From NCBI GenBank assembly GCA_029961685.1, contig JARWKL010000010.1, positions 15,335,931-15,399,930 on the forward strand: a DNA stretch of 64,000 nt, given 5' to 3'. The stretch comes from Aristolochia californica. Lineage: Eukaryota; Streptophyta; Magnoliopsida; Piperales; Aristolochiaceae. The position numbers and the translations under genes were made by a program. Shown here piece after piece: positions 39,670 through 51,330 of the stretch. Below the pieces are notes generated by a model. The model ran no database searches and was not told where the DNA came from. It was given only the letters and a program-made list of their open reading frames with translations. The stretch's first letter is position 1. Each line of letters starts with the position of its first letter.

Positions 39670-40120
39670 AGAAAGATATTTTTCTACACGTGTTTTAAAA
39701 AATGGATATGCATGCTCTAAACATGTTAAAGATTCAAAAGACCTATGGATCCAAACCTTTTGATGAGAATAACATTAAATTCTCAAGTGAACGTGCGGTG
39801 GGATATTTACCCAAGTCAAGCAAGCCATTATTTTGCTCATTTACAAAAAGTTGACCTATCGATCATAGATGATTGTAAAATGATTTATCATCTGTCAAGG
39901 GCTATATTTTTTTGAAGGAATGACTTATAGATTGGGAGTCAACACAGATAAAAATCCCCCAACTCCCTCTTTTCCCAACGATTGTAAAACCTGATATATA
40001 AAAACTAAAAAGAGTTTACAATCCCCAAAAATTACAGACACTTCTTGGAATTATCACTCTTTACATTTGTGCATTGTGCATTTCCATTTTTTTTGTGCAC
40101 ATTTTTTTTGTAAATCAATA
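39670..40120 (+). repeat. Monomer of the 17.0 / 25.8 kb type inserted far from its relatives
   Basis: This unit shares GAAAGATATTTTTCTACAC, CAAGCAAGCCATTATTTTGC, CCTATCGATCATAG, TCATCTGTCAAGG, a shortened GTCAACACAGATAAAAATC, CCCAACTCCCTC and a T-run before TGTGCAC with the units starting at 16,976 and 25,781. It has no partner in copy 2 of the surrounding block. The similarity fades upstream of about 39,670 and downstream of about 40,120, which suggests gene conversion or an out-of-register exchange of less than one monomer. Confidence 0.83.
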
Positions 40121-40199
40121 CTTGAGTTTTCACTTTCCCTTTATTTTGTAAACAAAAAAAAAAGAGGTAAAAGGCAATTAGATCACAACAAAATGAAAA

Positions 40200-41640
40200 T
40201 TTTAGAGTTTACGTATGGAAAAAATTTAAAGCATTAACAAATGTAAGAAAACAAAATTTATTCGCACACCACAAATGAAAACAAAAGTTTTGTTCTCCAA
40301 GTTTGGGAAATTCCACTAGTTCAACCCTAGTAGCTTGGAATTTTATAAGAAATAAATTTTTCTACACATGTTTTAAAAAATGGATATGCAAGCTAGAAAC
40401 ATTTTAAATATGCAAATGACCTATGGATCCAAACCTTTTAAAGTGAATTCCATTAAATTCTCAAGTGAATGTGCGGTGGGATATTTACCTGAGTCAAACT
40501 AGCCATTATTTTGCCCATTTACAAAGAGCTGACCTAACGATCATAGATGATTGTAAAGTGATTTATGATGCATAACGAGCTATATTTTATAAGGAAAGAC
40601 TTATGGATTGGGAGTCAACACTCAGTTAAAAATTCCCTGCCTGCCCTTTGTCCCGTCGATTGTAAAACCTGATATATAAAAACTAAAAAGAGTTTACAAT
40701 TCCTAAAAAGTATAGATTCATTTTTGAATTATCACTCTCTATATTTGTGCACTGTGCATTACCATTTTAGATGTGTACTTTTTTTTCTTAAATCAAAACT
40801 TGAGTTTTCACTTTCCCTTCATCTCGTAAACAAAAAAAAAAAGAGATAAAAGGCTAATAGATCACAACAAAATGAAATTTTAGAGTTTACGTATGGAAAA
40901 AATTTAAAGAAATATCAAATGTATGTAAAAAATATTTATTCAACCACCACAAATGAAAAGAAATGTTTTGTTATACAAGTTTGGGAAGTTCTACTAGTTC
41001 AACCTTAATAGCTTGGAATTTAAAAAGAAATAGATATGCATGCTTGAAACATGTTAAAGATGCAAATGATCTATGGATCCAAACCTTTTAAATAGAATAA
41101 CTTTAAATTCTCAAGTGGACGTGCGGTGGGATATTTACCCGTGTCAAACTATCCATTGTTTTGCCCATTTACAAAAAGCTGACCTAACGATCATTGACGA
41201 TTATAAAGTTTACCATGCGTAACGGTCTCTATTTTTGTAAGTAATGACTTATGGATTAGGAGTCAACACTCAGTTAAAAATCCTCCGCCTCCCCATTTTC
41301 CCGACGATTACAAAACCTGATATATAAAAACTAAAAAGAGTTTACAAACCCTAAAAATTACGGGCACTTTTTGGAATTATCACTCCCTACATTTGTGCAA
41401 ATTGTATTTCCATTTTAGATGTGTATTTTTTTCCTAAATAAAAACTTGATTTTTCAATTTCCCTTCATCTCGTAACCAAAAAAGAGATAAAAGGCAAATA
41501 GATCACATCAAAATGAAAATTATAGAGTTTACGTTTGGAAAAAATTTAAAGCAAAAAAAATCTAAGTAAAGAAAATTTATTCATACACCACAAATGAACA
41601 CAAAAGTTTTGTTATCCAAGTTTGGGAAATTCCACTAGTT
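40200..41640 (+). repeat. Recurrent two-monomer module, occurrence 1
   Basis: The first monomer is marked by GATTTATGATG and TCCTAAAAAGTATAG, the second by an AATGTTTTGTTAT block followed by GGGAAGTTCTACT. The second unit is shortened to about 650 bp at its start: GGAATTTAAAAAGAAATAGATATGC at about 41,014-41,038 lacks roughly 30 bp of the GATTTTTCTACACATGTTTT region. Confidence 0.85.
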
Positions 41641-43240
41641 GAACTTTAATATCTTGGAATTTTATAAGAAAGAGACTTTTCTACAATTGTTTTAAAAAAC
41701 TGATATGCATGCTTGAAACATGTTAAAGATGAAAATGACCTATGGATCTAAACCTTTTAAATAAAATAACATTAAATTCTCAACTGAACGTACGGCGGGA
41801 TATTTACCCGAATCAAAGAAGCCATGTTTTGCCCATTTACAAAAAGCTGACCTAACGATCATAGATGATTGTAAAGTGATGTAACATGCATAACGGGCTA
41901 TATTTTTTTAAGGAATGAGTTATGGATTGGGAGTCAACACACAGTTAAAAATCCCCCACCTCCCCCTTTTCCTAACGAATGCAAACCCTGATACATAAAA
42001 CTAAAAAGAGTTTAGAATCCTTAAAAATTACCGACACTAATAGAAATTTTCACTCGCTACATTTGTGCACTGTGCATTTACATTTTTTATGTGTATTTTT
42101 TTTCTTAAATAAAAACTTGAGATTTCACTTTCCCTTTATCTCGTAAACCAAAAAGAAAAATACATAAAAGGCAAATAAATCGTGAAAAAATGAAACTTTT
42201 AGAGTTTACGTTTGGAAAAAATTTAAAGCAATAACAAATTTAAGTAAATAAAATTTATTCACACACCACAAATGCACACAAAAGTTTTGTTATCCATATT
42301 TGGGAAATTCCACTAGTTCAATCCTAATAGCTTGGAATTTTCTAAGAAAGATTTTTTTACACATGTTTTAAAAAATGGATATGCATGTTTGAAACCTGTT
42401 AAATATGCAATTGACCTATGGATCCCACCCTTTTAAAGAGAATAACATTAAATTCTCAAGTGAACGTGCGGTGGGATATTTACCTGAGCCAAACAAGCCC
42501 TTATTATGCCCATTTAAAAAAATTGGACCTAACGATCATAGATGATTGTAAAGTGATCTATCATGCGTAACGGATATTTTTTTCAGGAATGACTTATGGA
42601 TTGGCAGTTACCACTCAGTTAAAAATCTCCCGCCTCCCCCTTTTCCCGACGATTGCAAAACCTGTTATATAAATACTAAAAAGAGTTTACTATCCCTAAA
42701 AATTACCGAAATTTTTTGGAATTATCACTCTCTACATTTGTGCATTGTACATTTCCATTTTAGATGTGTATTTTTTTCTTCTATCAAAACTGGAGTTTTC
42801 ACTTGCCCTTCATCTCGTAAACCAAAAAAGAGATAAAAGGCAAATTGGTTACAACAAAATGAAAATTTTAGATTTTATGTATGGGAAAAACTTAAAGAAA
42901 TAAGAAATGTAATTAATAAAATTTATTCACACACCACAAATGATCACAAAAGTTTTGTTATCCGAGTTTGGCAAATTCCACTAGTTCAACCCTAATAGCT
43001 TGGAATTTTATTAGAAAGAAATTTTTGTACACATTTTTAAAAAATGGATAAGCATGTTTGAAACATGTTATAGATGCAATTTCCATATGGATCCAAACCT
43101 TTTAATGAGAATAACATTAAATTCTCAAGTGAACCTATGGTGGGATATTTACCTGAGTCAAACAAGTCATTATTTTTCCTATTTACAAAAATCGGACCTA
43201 ACGATCATAGATCAATTTAAAGTGATTTCTCGTGCGTAAT

Positions 43241-45769
43241 GGGCTAAACTTTTGTAAGGAATGACTTATGGATTGAGAGTCAACACATAGTTAAAAATCC
43301 CCCGCCTTCCCCTTTTCCTGACGAATGCCAAGCCTAATACATAAAACTAAAAAGAGATTACAAACCCTAAAAATTTTTGACACGCATAGGAATTATCACT
43401 CTCTTCATTTGTGCATTGTGCATTTACATTTTTTTTGTGGACTTTTTTTTTTCTAAATCAAAATTTGAGATTTCCCTTTCCCTTCATCTTCTAAACAAAA
43501 AAAAAAATGATATAAAAGGCAAAGAGATCACAACAAAATGAAAATTTTAGCGTTTACGTATGGAAAAAATTTAAAGCAATAACAAATTTAAGTAAATAAA
43601 ATTTATTGATTGACACACAACAAATGAACACAAGTTTTGTTATCCAAATTTGGGAAATTCCACTAGTTCAACCCTTATAGCTTGGAATTTTATTAGAAAG
43701 AGACTTTTGTACACATGTTTTAAAAAATGGATATACATGCTTGAAAAGAGTTAAAGATGCCAATGACCTATGGATCCAACCCTTTTCAAGGGAATAACAT
43801 TAAATTCTCAAGTGAGCGTGCAGTAGAAAATTTACCCGAGTCAAAACAATAATTATGTTGCCCATTTACAAAAAGCTGACCTAACGATCTTTGATGATTG
43901 TAAAGTGATTTATCATGCGTAACGGGCCACATTTTTGTAAGGAATGACTTATGGATAGGGAGTCAACATTCAGTTAAAAATCCCCCGCCTCCCCCTTTTC
44001 CTGACGATTTCAAAACCTAATAAATAAAAACTAAAAAGAGTTTACAAAACCCTAAAAATACTGACATTTTTTGGAATTATCACTCTCTACAATTGTGCAT
44101 TGTGCATTTCTGTTTTAGATGTGTACATTTTTTTCTTAAATCAAAACATGATTTTTCACATTCCCTTCATCTCGTAAACAAAAAAAGAGATAAAAGGCAA
44201 ATAGATCAAACAAAAATGAAAATTTTAGAGTTTATGTATCGAAAAAAATTAAAGCAATAACAAATTTAAGTAAATAAAATTTATTCACATTGCAGAAATG
44301 AACACAAAAGTTTAGTTATCCAAGTTTGGGAAATTCCAATAGTTCCACCCTAATAACTTGGAATTTTATAAGAAAGAGTTTTTCTACACATGTTTTAAAA
44401 AATGGATATGCATGCTTGAAACTTTTTAAAGATGCCAATGACCTATGGATCCAAACCTTTTCAAGATAAAAACATTAAATTCTAAAGTGAACGTGCGGTG
44501 GGATATTTCCCCGAGTCCAACAAGCCATTATTTTGCGCATTTACAAAAAACTTACCTATAGATCATAGATGATTGTAAAGTGATTTATCATGCGTAACGG
44601 GCTATATTTTTATAAGGAATGACTTATGGATTGCGAATCAACACTCAGTGAAAAATCCCTCTCCTCCCCATTTTCCCGACGATTGCAAAACCTGATATAT
44701 AAAAACTAAAAAGAGTTTACAATCCCTAAAAAATACAGACACTTTTTGGAATTATCACTCTCTACATTTTTACATTGTGCATTTCCATTTTAGATGTGTA
44801 CTTTTTTTTCTTAAATCAAAACTTGAGTTTTCAATTTCCTACCATCTCGTAAACAAAAAAAGAGATAAAAGGCAATTAGATCACACCAAAATGAAAATTA
44901 TAGAGTTTGTGTATGGAAAAAATTTAAAGCAATAAAAAATGTAAGTAAAGAAATTTTATTCACACACCAGAAAAGAACTCAAAAGTTTTGTCATCAAAGT
45001 TTGCGAAATTCCACTAGTTCAACCCTAATAGCTTGGAACTTTAAAAGAAAGAGATTTTTCTACACTTGTTTTAAAAAATGGATATGCATGCTTGAAACAT
45101 GTTAAAGCTGAAAATGACCTATGAATCCAAACCTTTTATAGTGAATAACACTAAATTCTCAAGTGAACGTGCGGTGGGATATTTACCCAAGTCAAACAAG
45201 CCATTATTTTTGTTCATTTACAAAAAGCTAACCTAACGATCACAAATGATTGTAAAGTGATTTATCATGCATAACGGGCTATATGTTTCTAAGGAATGAC
45301 TTCTGGATTTGGAGTCAACACTCAGTTAAAAATCCCCCCCCCCCCCCCCCCCCTTTTCCCGACGATTGCAAAACCAGATATATAAAAACTAAAAAAAGTT
45401 TACAATTCCTAAAAAATACTGACACTTTTTGGAATTATCACTCTCTACATTTGTGCATTGTGCTTTTCCATTTTAGATGTGTATTTTTTTTCTTATATCA
45501 AAATTTCAATTTTCACTTTCCCTTCATCTCGAAAACCAAAAAAGAGATAAAAGGCAAATAGATCACAACAAAAAGAAAATTTTAGAGTTTATGTAAGGAA
45601 AAAATTTAAAGCAATAACAAATGTCCATAAATAAAATTTATTCACACACTATAAATAAACACAAAAGTTTTCTTATCCGAATTTTGGAAATACCACTAGT
45701 TCAACCATAATAGCTTGGAATTTTATACGAAAGAGATTTTTCTACACATGTTTTAAAAAATGGATATGC
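43241..45769 (+). repeat. Right-subfamily run between the second long-range copies
   Basis: Unit starts are 43,729, 44,404, 45,080 and 45,762. The unit before 43,729 carries a short insertion giving TTATTGATTGACACAC at about 43,604. The unit starting at 45,080 carries the third poly-C tract. No partner for these units is evident elsewhere in the window, and no gene is seen. Confidence 0.85.
45334..45353 (+). repeat. Poly-C tract (20 C)
   Basis: An uninterrupted 20-C run replaces the normal C-rich block and is followed by TTTTCCCGACG, the usual flank. The flank differs from TTTTCTCGATG at the other two tracts, and this unit is not part of the 8.8-kb repeat, so the expansion is probably independent. 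Confidence 0.95.
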
Positions 45770-48700
45770 ATGCTTGAAACATGTTAAAGATTCAAATGAC
45801 CTAAGGATACAAACCTTTTAAAGAAAATAACATTAAATTCTCAAGTGAACGTGCGGTGGGATAATTACCTGAGTCAAACAAGCCAATATTTTGCCCATTT
45901 AAAAAAAGCTGACCTAACGATCATAGATGATTGTAAAGTGATTTATCATGCGTAACGGGCAATATTTTTGTAAGGAATGACTTATGGATTGGGAGTCAAC
46001 ACATAGTTAAAAATCCCCCGCCTCCCCCTTTTCCCAACGATTGTAAAACCTAATAAATAAAAACTAAAAAGAGTTTACAATTGCTAAAAATTACCGACAC
46101 TTATTGTAATTATCACTCTCTAGATTTGTGCATCGTGCATTTACGTTTTAGATGTGTACTTTTTTTCTTAAATAAAAACTTGAGATTTCACTTTCCCTTC
46201 ATCTCTTAAACAAAAAAAAAAAGAGATAAAAGGCAAATAGATCACAACAAATTGAAAATTTTACAGTTCACAAATGGAAAAAATTTAAAGCAATAACAAA
46301 TGTAAGTAAAGAAATTTATTCACACACCACAAATGAACACAAAAGTTTTGTTATCCAAGTTTGGGAAATTCCACTAGTTCAACCCTAATAACTTGGAATT
46401 GTATAAGAAAGAGATTTTTCTAGACATGCTTTAAAAAATGGATATTCATGCTTGAAACCAGATAAAGATGCAAATGACCTATGGATCCAATCCTTTTAAA
46501 GAGAATAACATTAAATTTTCAAGTGAACATGTGGTGGGATATTTACCCGAGTCAAACAAACAATTATTTTTCCCATTTAAAAAAATCTTAACTAATGATC
46601 ATAGATGATTGTAAAGTGATTTGTCATGCGTAATGGGCTATATTTTCTTCAGGAATGACTTATGGATAGGGAGTCAACGCTCAGTAAAAAATCCCCCGCC
46701 ACCCCCTTTGCTCGACGATTCAAAAACCTGATATTTAAAAACTAAAAAGGGTTTACAATCCCTAAAAATTACAGACACTTTTTGGTATTATCACACACTA
46801 CACTTGTGCGTTGTGCATTTCCATTTTAGAGGTGCACTTTTTTATCTCAAATCTAAACTTGAGTTTTGACTTTCCCATCATCTCGTAAACCAAGAAAGAG
46901 ATAAAAGGCAAATTGATCAAAACAAAATGAAAATTTTAGAGTTTATGTATGGAAAAAATTTAAAGCAATAAAAAATGTATGTAAATAAACTTTATTCACA
47001 CACCACAAATGAACACAAAAGTTTTGTCATCTGAGTTTGGGAAATTCCAATAGTTCAACCCTAATAGCTTGGAATCTGATAAAAAGAGATTTTTCTACAC
47101 ATGTTTTAAAAAAGGGATGTGCATGCTTGAAACATCTTAAAGATGCAAATGACCTATGGATCCAAACCTTTTAAAGTGAGTAACATTAAATTCTCAAGTG
47201 AACCTGCGGTGGGATATTTACCCGAGTAAAAAAGACATTATTTTACGCATTTACAAAAGGCTTACATAACGATCATAGATGATTGTGAAGTGATTTATCA
47301 TATGTAATGGGCTATATTTTTTTAAGAAATGACTTAAGGATTGGGAGTCAACACACAGTTAAAAATTCCCTGCCTCCCACTTTTCTCGACGACTGCAAAA
47401 CCTGGTATATAAAAACTAAAAAGAGTTTACAATGCCTACAAATTATAGAAACTTTTTGGAATTATCACTATCTACATTTGTGCATTGTGCATTTAAATTT
47501 TAAATCTATACTTTTTTTTCTTAAATCAAAATTTGAGTTTTCACTTTCCCTTCATCTCGTAAACAAAAAAAAAAGGTAAAAGGCAAATAGATCACAACAA
47601 AATGAAAATTTTAGAGTTTACGTATGGAAAAAATTTAAAGCATTAAGAAATGTAAGAAAACAAAATTTATTTACACACCACAAATGAACACAAAAGTTTT
47701 GTTATCAAATTTTGGGAAATTCCACTAGTTCAACCGTAATAGCTTTTAATTTTATAAGAAATAGATTTTTCTACACATGTTTTAAAAAATGGATATGCAG
47801 GCTTAAAACATTTTAAATATGTGAATGACCTATGGATCCAAACCATTTAAAGTGAATAACAATAAATTCTCAAGTGAACGTGCGGTGGGATATTTACCCG
47901 AGTCAAACTATCCATTATTTTGCCCATTTGGAAAGAGCTGACCTAACGATCATAGATGATTGTAAAGTGATTTATGATGTGTAACGAGCTATATTTTTAT
48001 AAGGAAAGACTTATGGATTGGGAGTCAACACTTAGTTTAAATTCCCTGCCTCCCCCTTTGCCCGATGATTACAAAACCTGATATATAAAAACTAAAAAGA
48101 GTTTACAATTCCTAAAAAGTATAGACACATTTTTGAATTATCACTCTCTATATTTGTGCACTGTGCGTTTCCATTTTAGATGTGTACTTTTTTTCTTAAA
48201 TCAAAACTTGAGTTTTCACTTTCCCTTCATCTCGTAAAAAAAAAAAAAAGAGATAAAAGGCTAATAGATCACAACTAAAGGAAATTTTTAGAGTTTATGT
48301 ATGGAAAAAATTTAAACCAATAACAAATGTCTGTAAAGAAAATTTATTCACCACCACAAATGAACAAAAATGTTTTGTTATCCAAGTTTGGGCAGTTCTA
48401 CTAGTTCAACCCCAATAGCTTGGAATTTTATAAGAATGAGATTTTTCTACACATATTTTAAAAAATGGCTACGCATGTTTAAAACATGTTAAAGATGCAA
48501 ATGACCTATGGATCCAAACCTTTTAAAGAGAATAACATTAAATTCTCAATTGAACGTGCGGTGGGATATTTACCCGAGTCAAACAGCCATTGTTTGGCCC
48601 ATTTACAAAAAACTGACCTAACGATCATAGATGATTGTAAAGTGATTTATCATGCATAACGGGCTGTATTTTTTTAAGGAATGACTTATGGATTAGGAGT

Positions 48701-51330
48701 CAACACTCAGTTAAAAATCCTCCGCCTCCCCCTTTTCCCAACTATTGCAAAACCTGATATATAACAAGTAAAAAGAGTTTACAAACCCTTAAAATTACAG
48801 ATACTTTTAGGAATTATCACTCTCTACATTTGTTCATTGTGCATTTTCATTTTAGATGTGTACCTTTTTTTCTTAAATCAAAACTTGATTTTCCCTTTTC
48901 CTTCATCTCGTAAACAAAAAAAGAGATAAAAGGCAAATAGATCACATCAAAATGAAAATTATAGAGTTTATGTTTGGAAAAAATTTAAAGCAATAACAAA
49001 TGTAAGTAAAGAAAATTTATTCATACACCACAAATGTACACAAAATTTTTGTTATCCAAGTTTTGGAAATTCCACTCGTTCAACCCTAATGGCTAGGAAT
49101 TTTAAAAGAAAGAGATTTTTCTACACATGTTTTAAAAAATATATATGCATGCTTGAAACATGTTAAAGAAGCAAATGATATGTGGATCCAAACCTTTTGA
49201 AGAGAATAACATTAAATTCTCAAGTGAACGTGCAGTGGGATATTTACCCGAGTCTAACCAGCCATTATTTTGCCCATTTACAAAAAGCTAACCTAACAAT
49301 CATAGATGATTGTAAAGTGATTTATCATGCGTAAAAGGCTATATTTTTGTAAGGATCGGCATATGGATTGGGAGTTAACACTCAGTTAATAATCCCCCGC
49401 CTCCCCCTTTTTTTCGACGATTGCTAAACCTGATAAATAAAAACAAAAAAAAGTTTACAATCGCTAAAAATTACAGAAACTTTGCTGAATTATCACTCTC
49501 TAAAATTTTTCATAATGCATTTCAACTTTAGATGTGTACTTTTTTTTCTAAAACCAAAACTCGAGTTATCATTTTTCCTTCGTCTCGTATACAAAAAAAA
49601 GAAAAAGATATAAAAGGAAAATTGATCACAAAAAAATGAAAATTTTAGAGTTTATGTATGGAAAATTTTTAATGCAATAACAAATGTAAGTAAACAAAAT
49701 TTATTCACACACCACAAATGAAAACAAGTTTTGTTATCCAAGTTTGGGAAATTCCACTAGTTCAACCCTGATAGCTTGAAATTTTATAAGAAAGAGACAT
49801 TTCTACACTTGTTTTAAAAAACTTATATGCATGCTTGAAACATGTTAAAGATGCAAATGACCTATGGATACAAACTTTTAAGTAGAACAATATTAAATTC
49901 TCTAGTGAACGTGCGGTGGGATATTTACCCGAGTCAAACAGGCCTTGTTTTGCCCATTTACAAAAAGCTGACCTATCTATCATGCGTAACGGCCTATTTT
50001 TTTTTTAAGGAATGACTTATGGATTGGGAGTCAACACACAGTTAAAATTCCCCCGCCTCCCCCTTTTCCTGAGGAAAGCAAAACCAGATACAAAAAACTA
50101 AAAAGAGTTTACAATAACTAAAAATTACCGACACTTATAGGAATTATCATTCTCTACATTTGTGCATTGCACATTTACATTTTTTATGTGTACTTTTTTT
50201 TCTTAAATCAAAACTTGATATTTCACTTTCCCTTCATCTCGTAAATAAAAAAAAAAAAACATAAAAGGCAAATAGATCACAACAAAATGAAAATTTTAGA
50301 GTTTACGTATGGAAAAAATTTAAAGCTATAACAAATGTAATTAAATTAAATTTATTCACACAACACAAATGAACACAAAAGTTTTGTTATCCAAATTTTG
50401 GAAATTCTAGTAGTTCAACCTTAATAGCTTGGAATTTTATAAGAAAGAGATTTTTCTACACATGTTTTAAAAAATGGATATGCATGCTTGAAACCAGGTA
50501 AAGATGCAAATGACTATGGATCCAACCCTTTTAAAGAGAATAACATTAAATTTTCAAGTGAACGTGCAGTGGGATATTTACCCGAGTCAAACAAGCCATT
50601 ATTTTGCCCATTTAAAAAAATGGGAACTAACGATCATTGATGATTATAAAGTGATTGATCATGCGTAATGGGCTATATTTTTGTAAGGAATGACTTATGG
50701 ATTGGGAGTCAACACTCAGTTAAAATTCTCCCGCCTCCCCCTTTTCCCGACAATTGCAAAACCTCATATATAAATACTAAAAAGAGTTTACAATCCCTAA
50801 AAGTTACAGACACTTTTTGGAATGATCACTCTCGACATTTGTGCATTGTCCATTTCCATTTTAGATGTGTATTTTTTTTCTTATATCAAAACTTAAGTTT
50901 TCACTTGCCCTTCATCTCGTAAACCATAAAAGAGATAAAAGGGAAATTCATCACAATAAAATGAAAATTTTAGATTTTAAGTTTGGAAAAAATTTAATGC
51001 AACAAAAAATTTAATTAATAAAATTTATTCAACCACCACAATTGAACACAAAAGTTTTGTTATCCGAGTTTGGGAAATTCCACTAGTTCAACCCTAATAG
51101 CTTGGAACTTTATAAGAAAGAGATTTTTCTACACAAGTTTTAAAAAAGGGATATGCATGCTTGAAACATGTTAAAGATGCAAATATCCTATGGATCCAAC
51201 CCTTTTAAAGAGAATAACATTAAATTCTCAAGTGAATGTACGGAGGGATATTTACCAGAGACAAACAAGCCATTATTTTTCCCATTAACAAAAATTGGAC
51301 CTAACAATCATAGATGATTGTAAAGTGATT
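45770..51330 (+). repeat. Second long-range repeat block, copy 2
   Basis: Unit starts are 46,440, 47,115, 47,791, 48,467, 49,141, 49,823, 50,476 and 51,149, preceded by the body of the 45,762 unit. They pair with 36,181-43,240 as listed there. The 49,141 unit has no partner in copy 1: it has either been gained here or lost there. A short deletion at about 49,976 (GACCTATCTATCATGCG) removes the usual AACGATCATAGATGATTG region and shortens that unit to 653 bp. Confidence 0.87.
47610..49080 (+). repeat. Recurrent two-monomer module, occurrence 2
   Basis: The module matches 40,200-41,640 at an offset of 7.41-7.44 kb. It shares GCATTAA, TGTAAGAAAACAAAATTTATT, CATTTTAAATATG, GATTTATGATG, AACGAGCTATA, GGAAAGACTTATGG, TATTTGTGCACTGTGC and AGTTCTACTAGTTC. 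The second monomer is full length here (start 48,467). Confidence 0.85.

Larger units (their letters stand above)
36181..43240 (+). repeat. Second long-range repeat block, copy 1
   Basis: Pairings with about 45,770-51,330, by unit start: 36,336 or 37,012 with 45,762; 37,684 with 46,440; 38,353 with 47,115; 40,382 with 47,791; 41,032 with 48,467; 41,701 with 49,823; 42,377 with 50,476; 43,046 with 51,149. Marker pairs include AACTTGGAATTGTATAAG, CGCCACCCCCTTTGC, GCATTAA then TGTAAGAAAACA, CTAAAAAGTATAG, GATTTATGATG and TTCACTTGCCCTTC. The offset moves from about 9.43 to 8.76, 7.41 and 8.10 kb because this copy has extra units (the 36.3/37.0 pair, the 38.4/39.0 pair and the 39.7 unit) and lacks the partner of the unit at 49,141. 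Confidence 0.87.
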
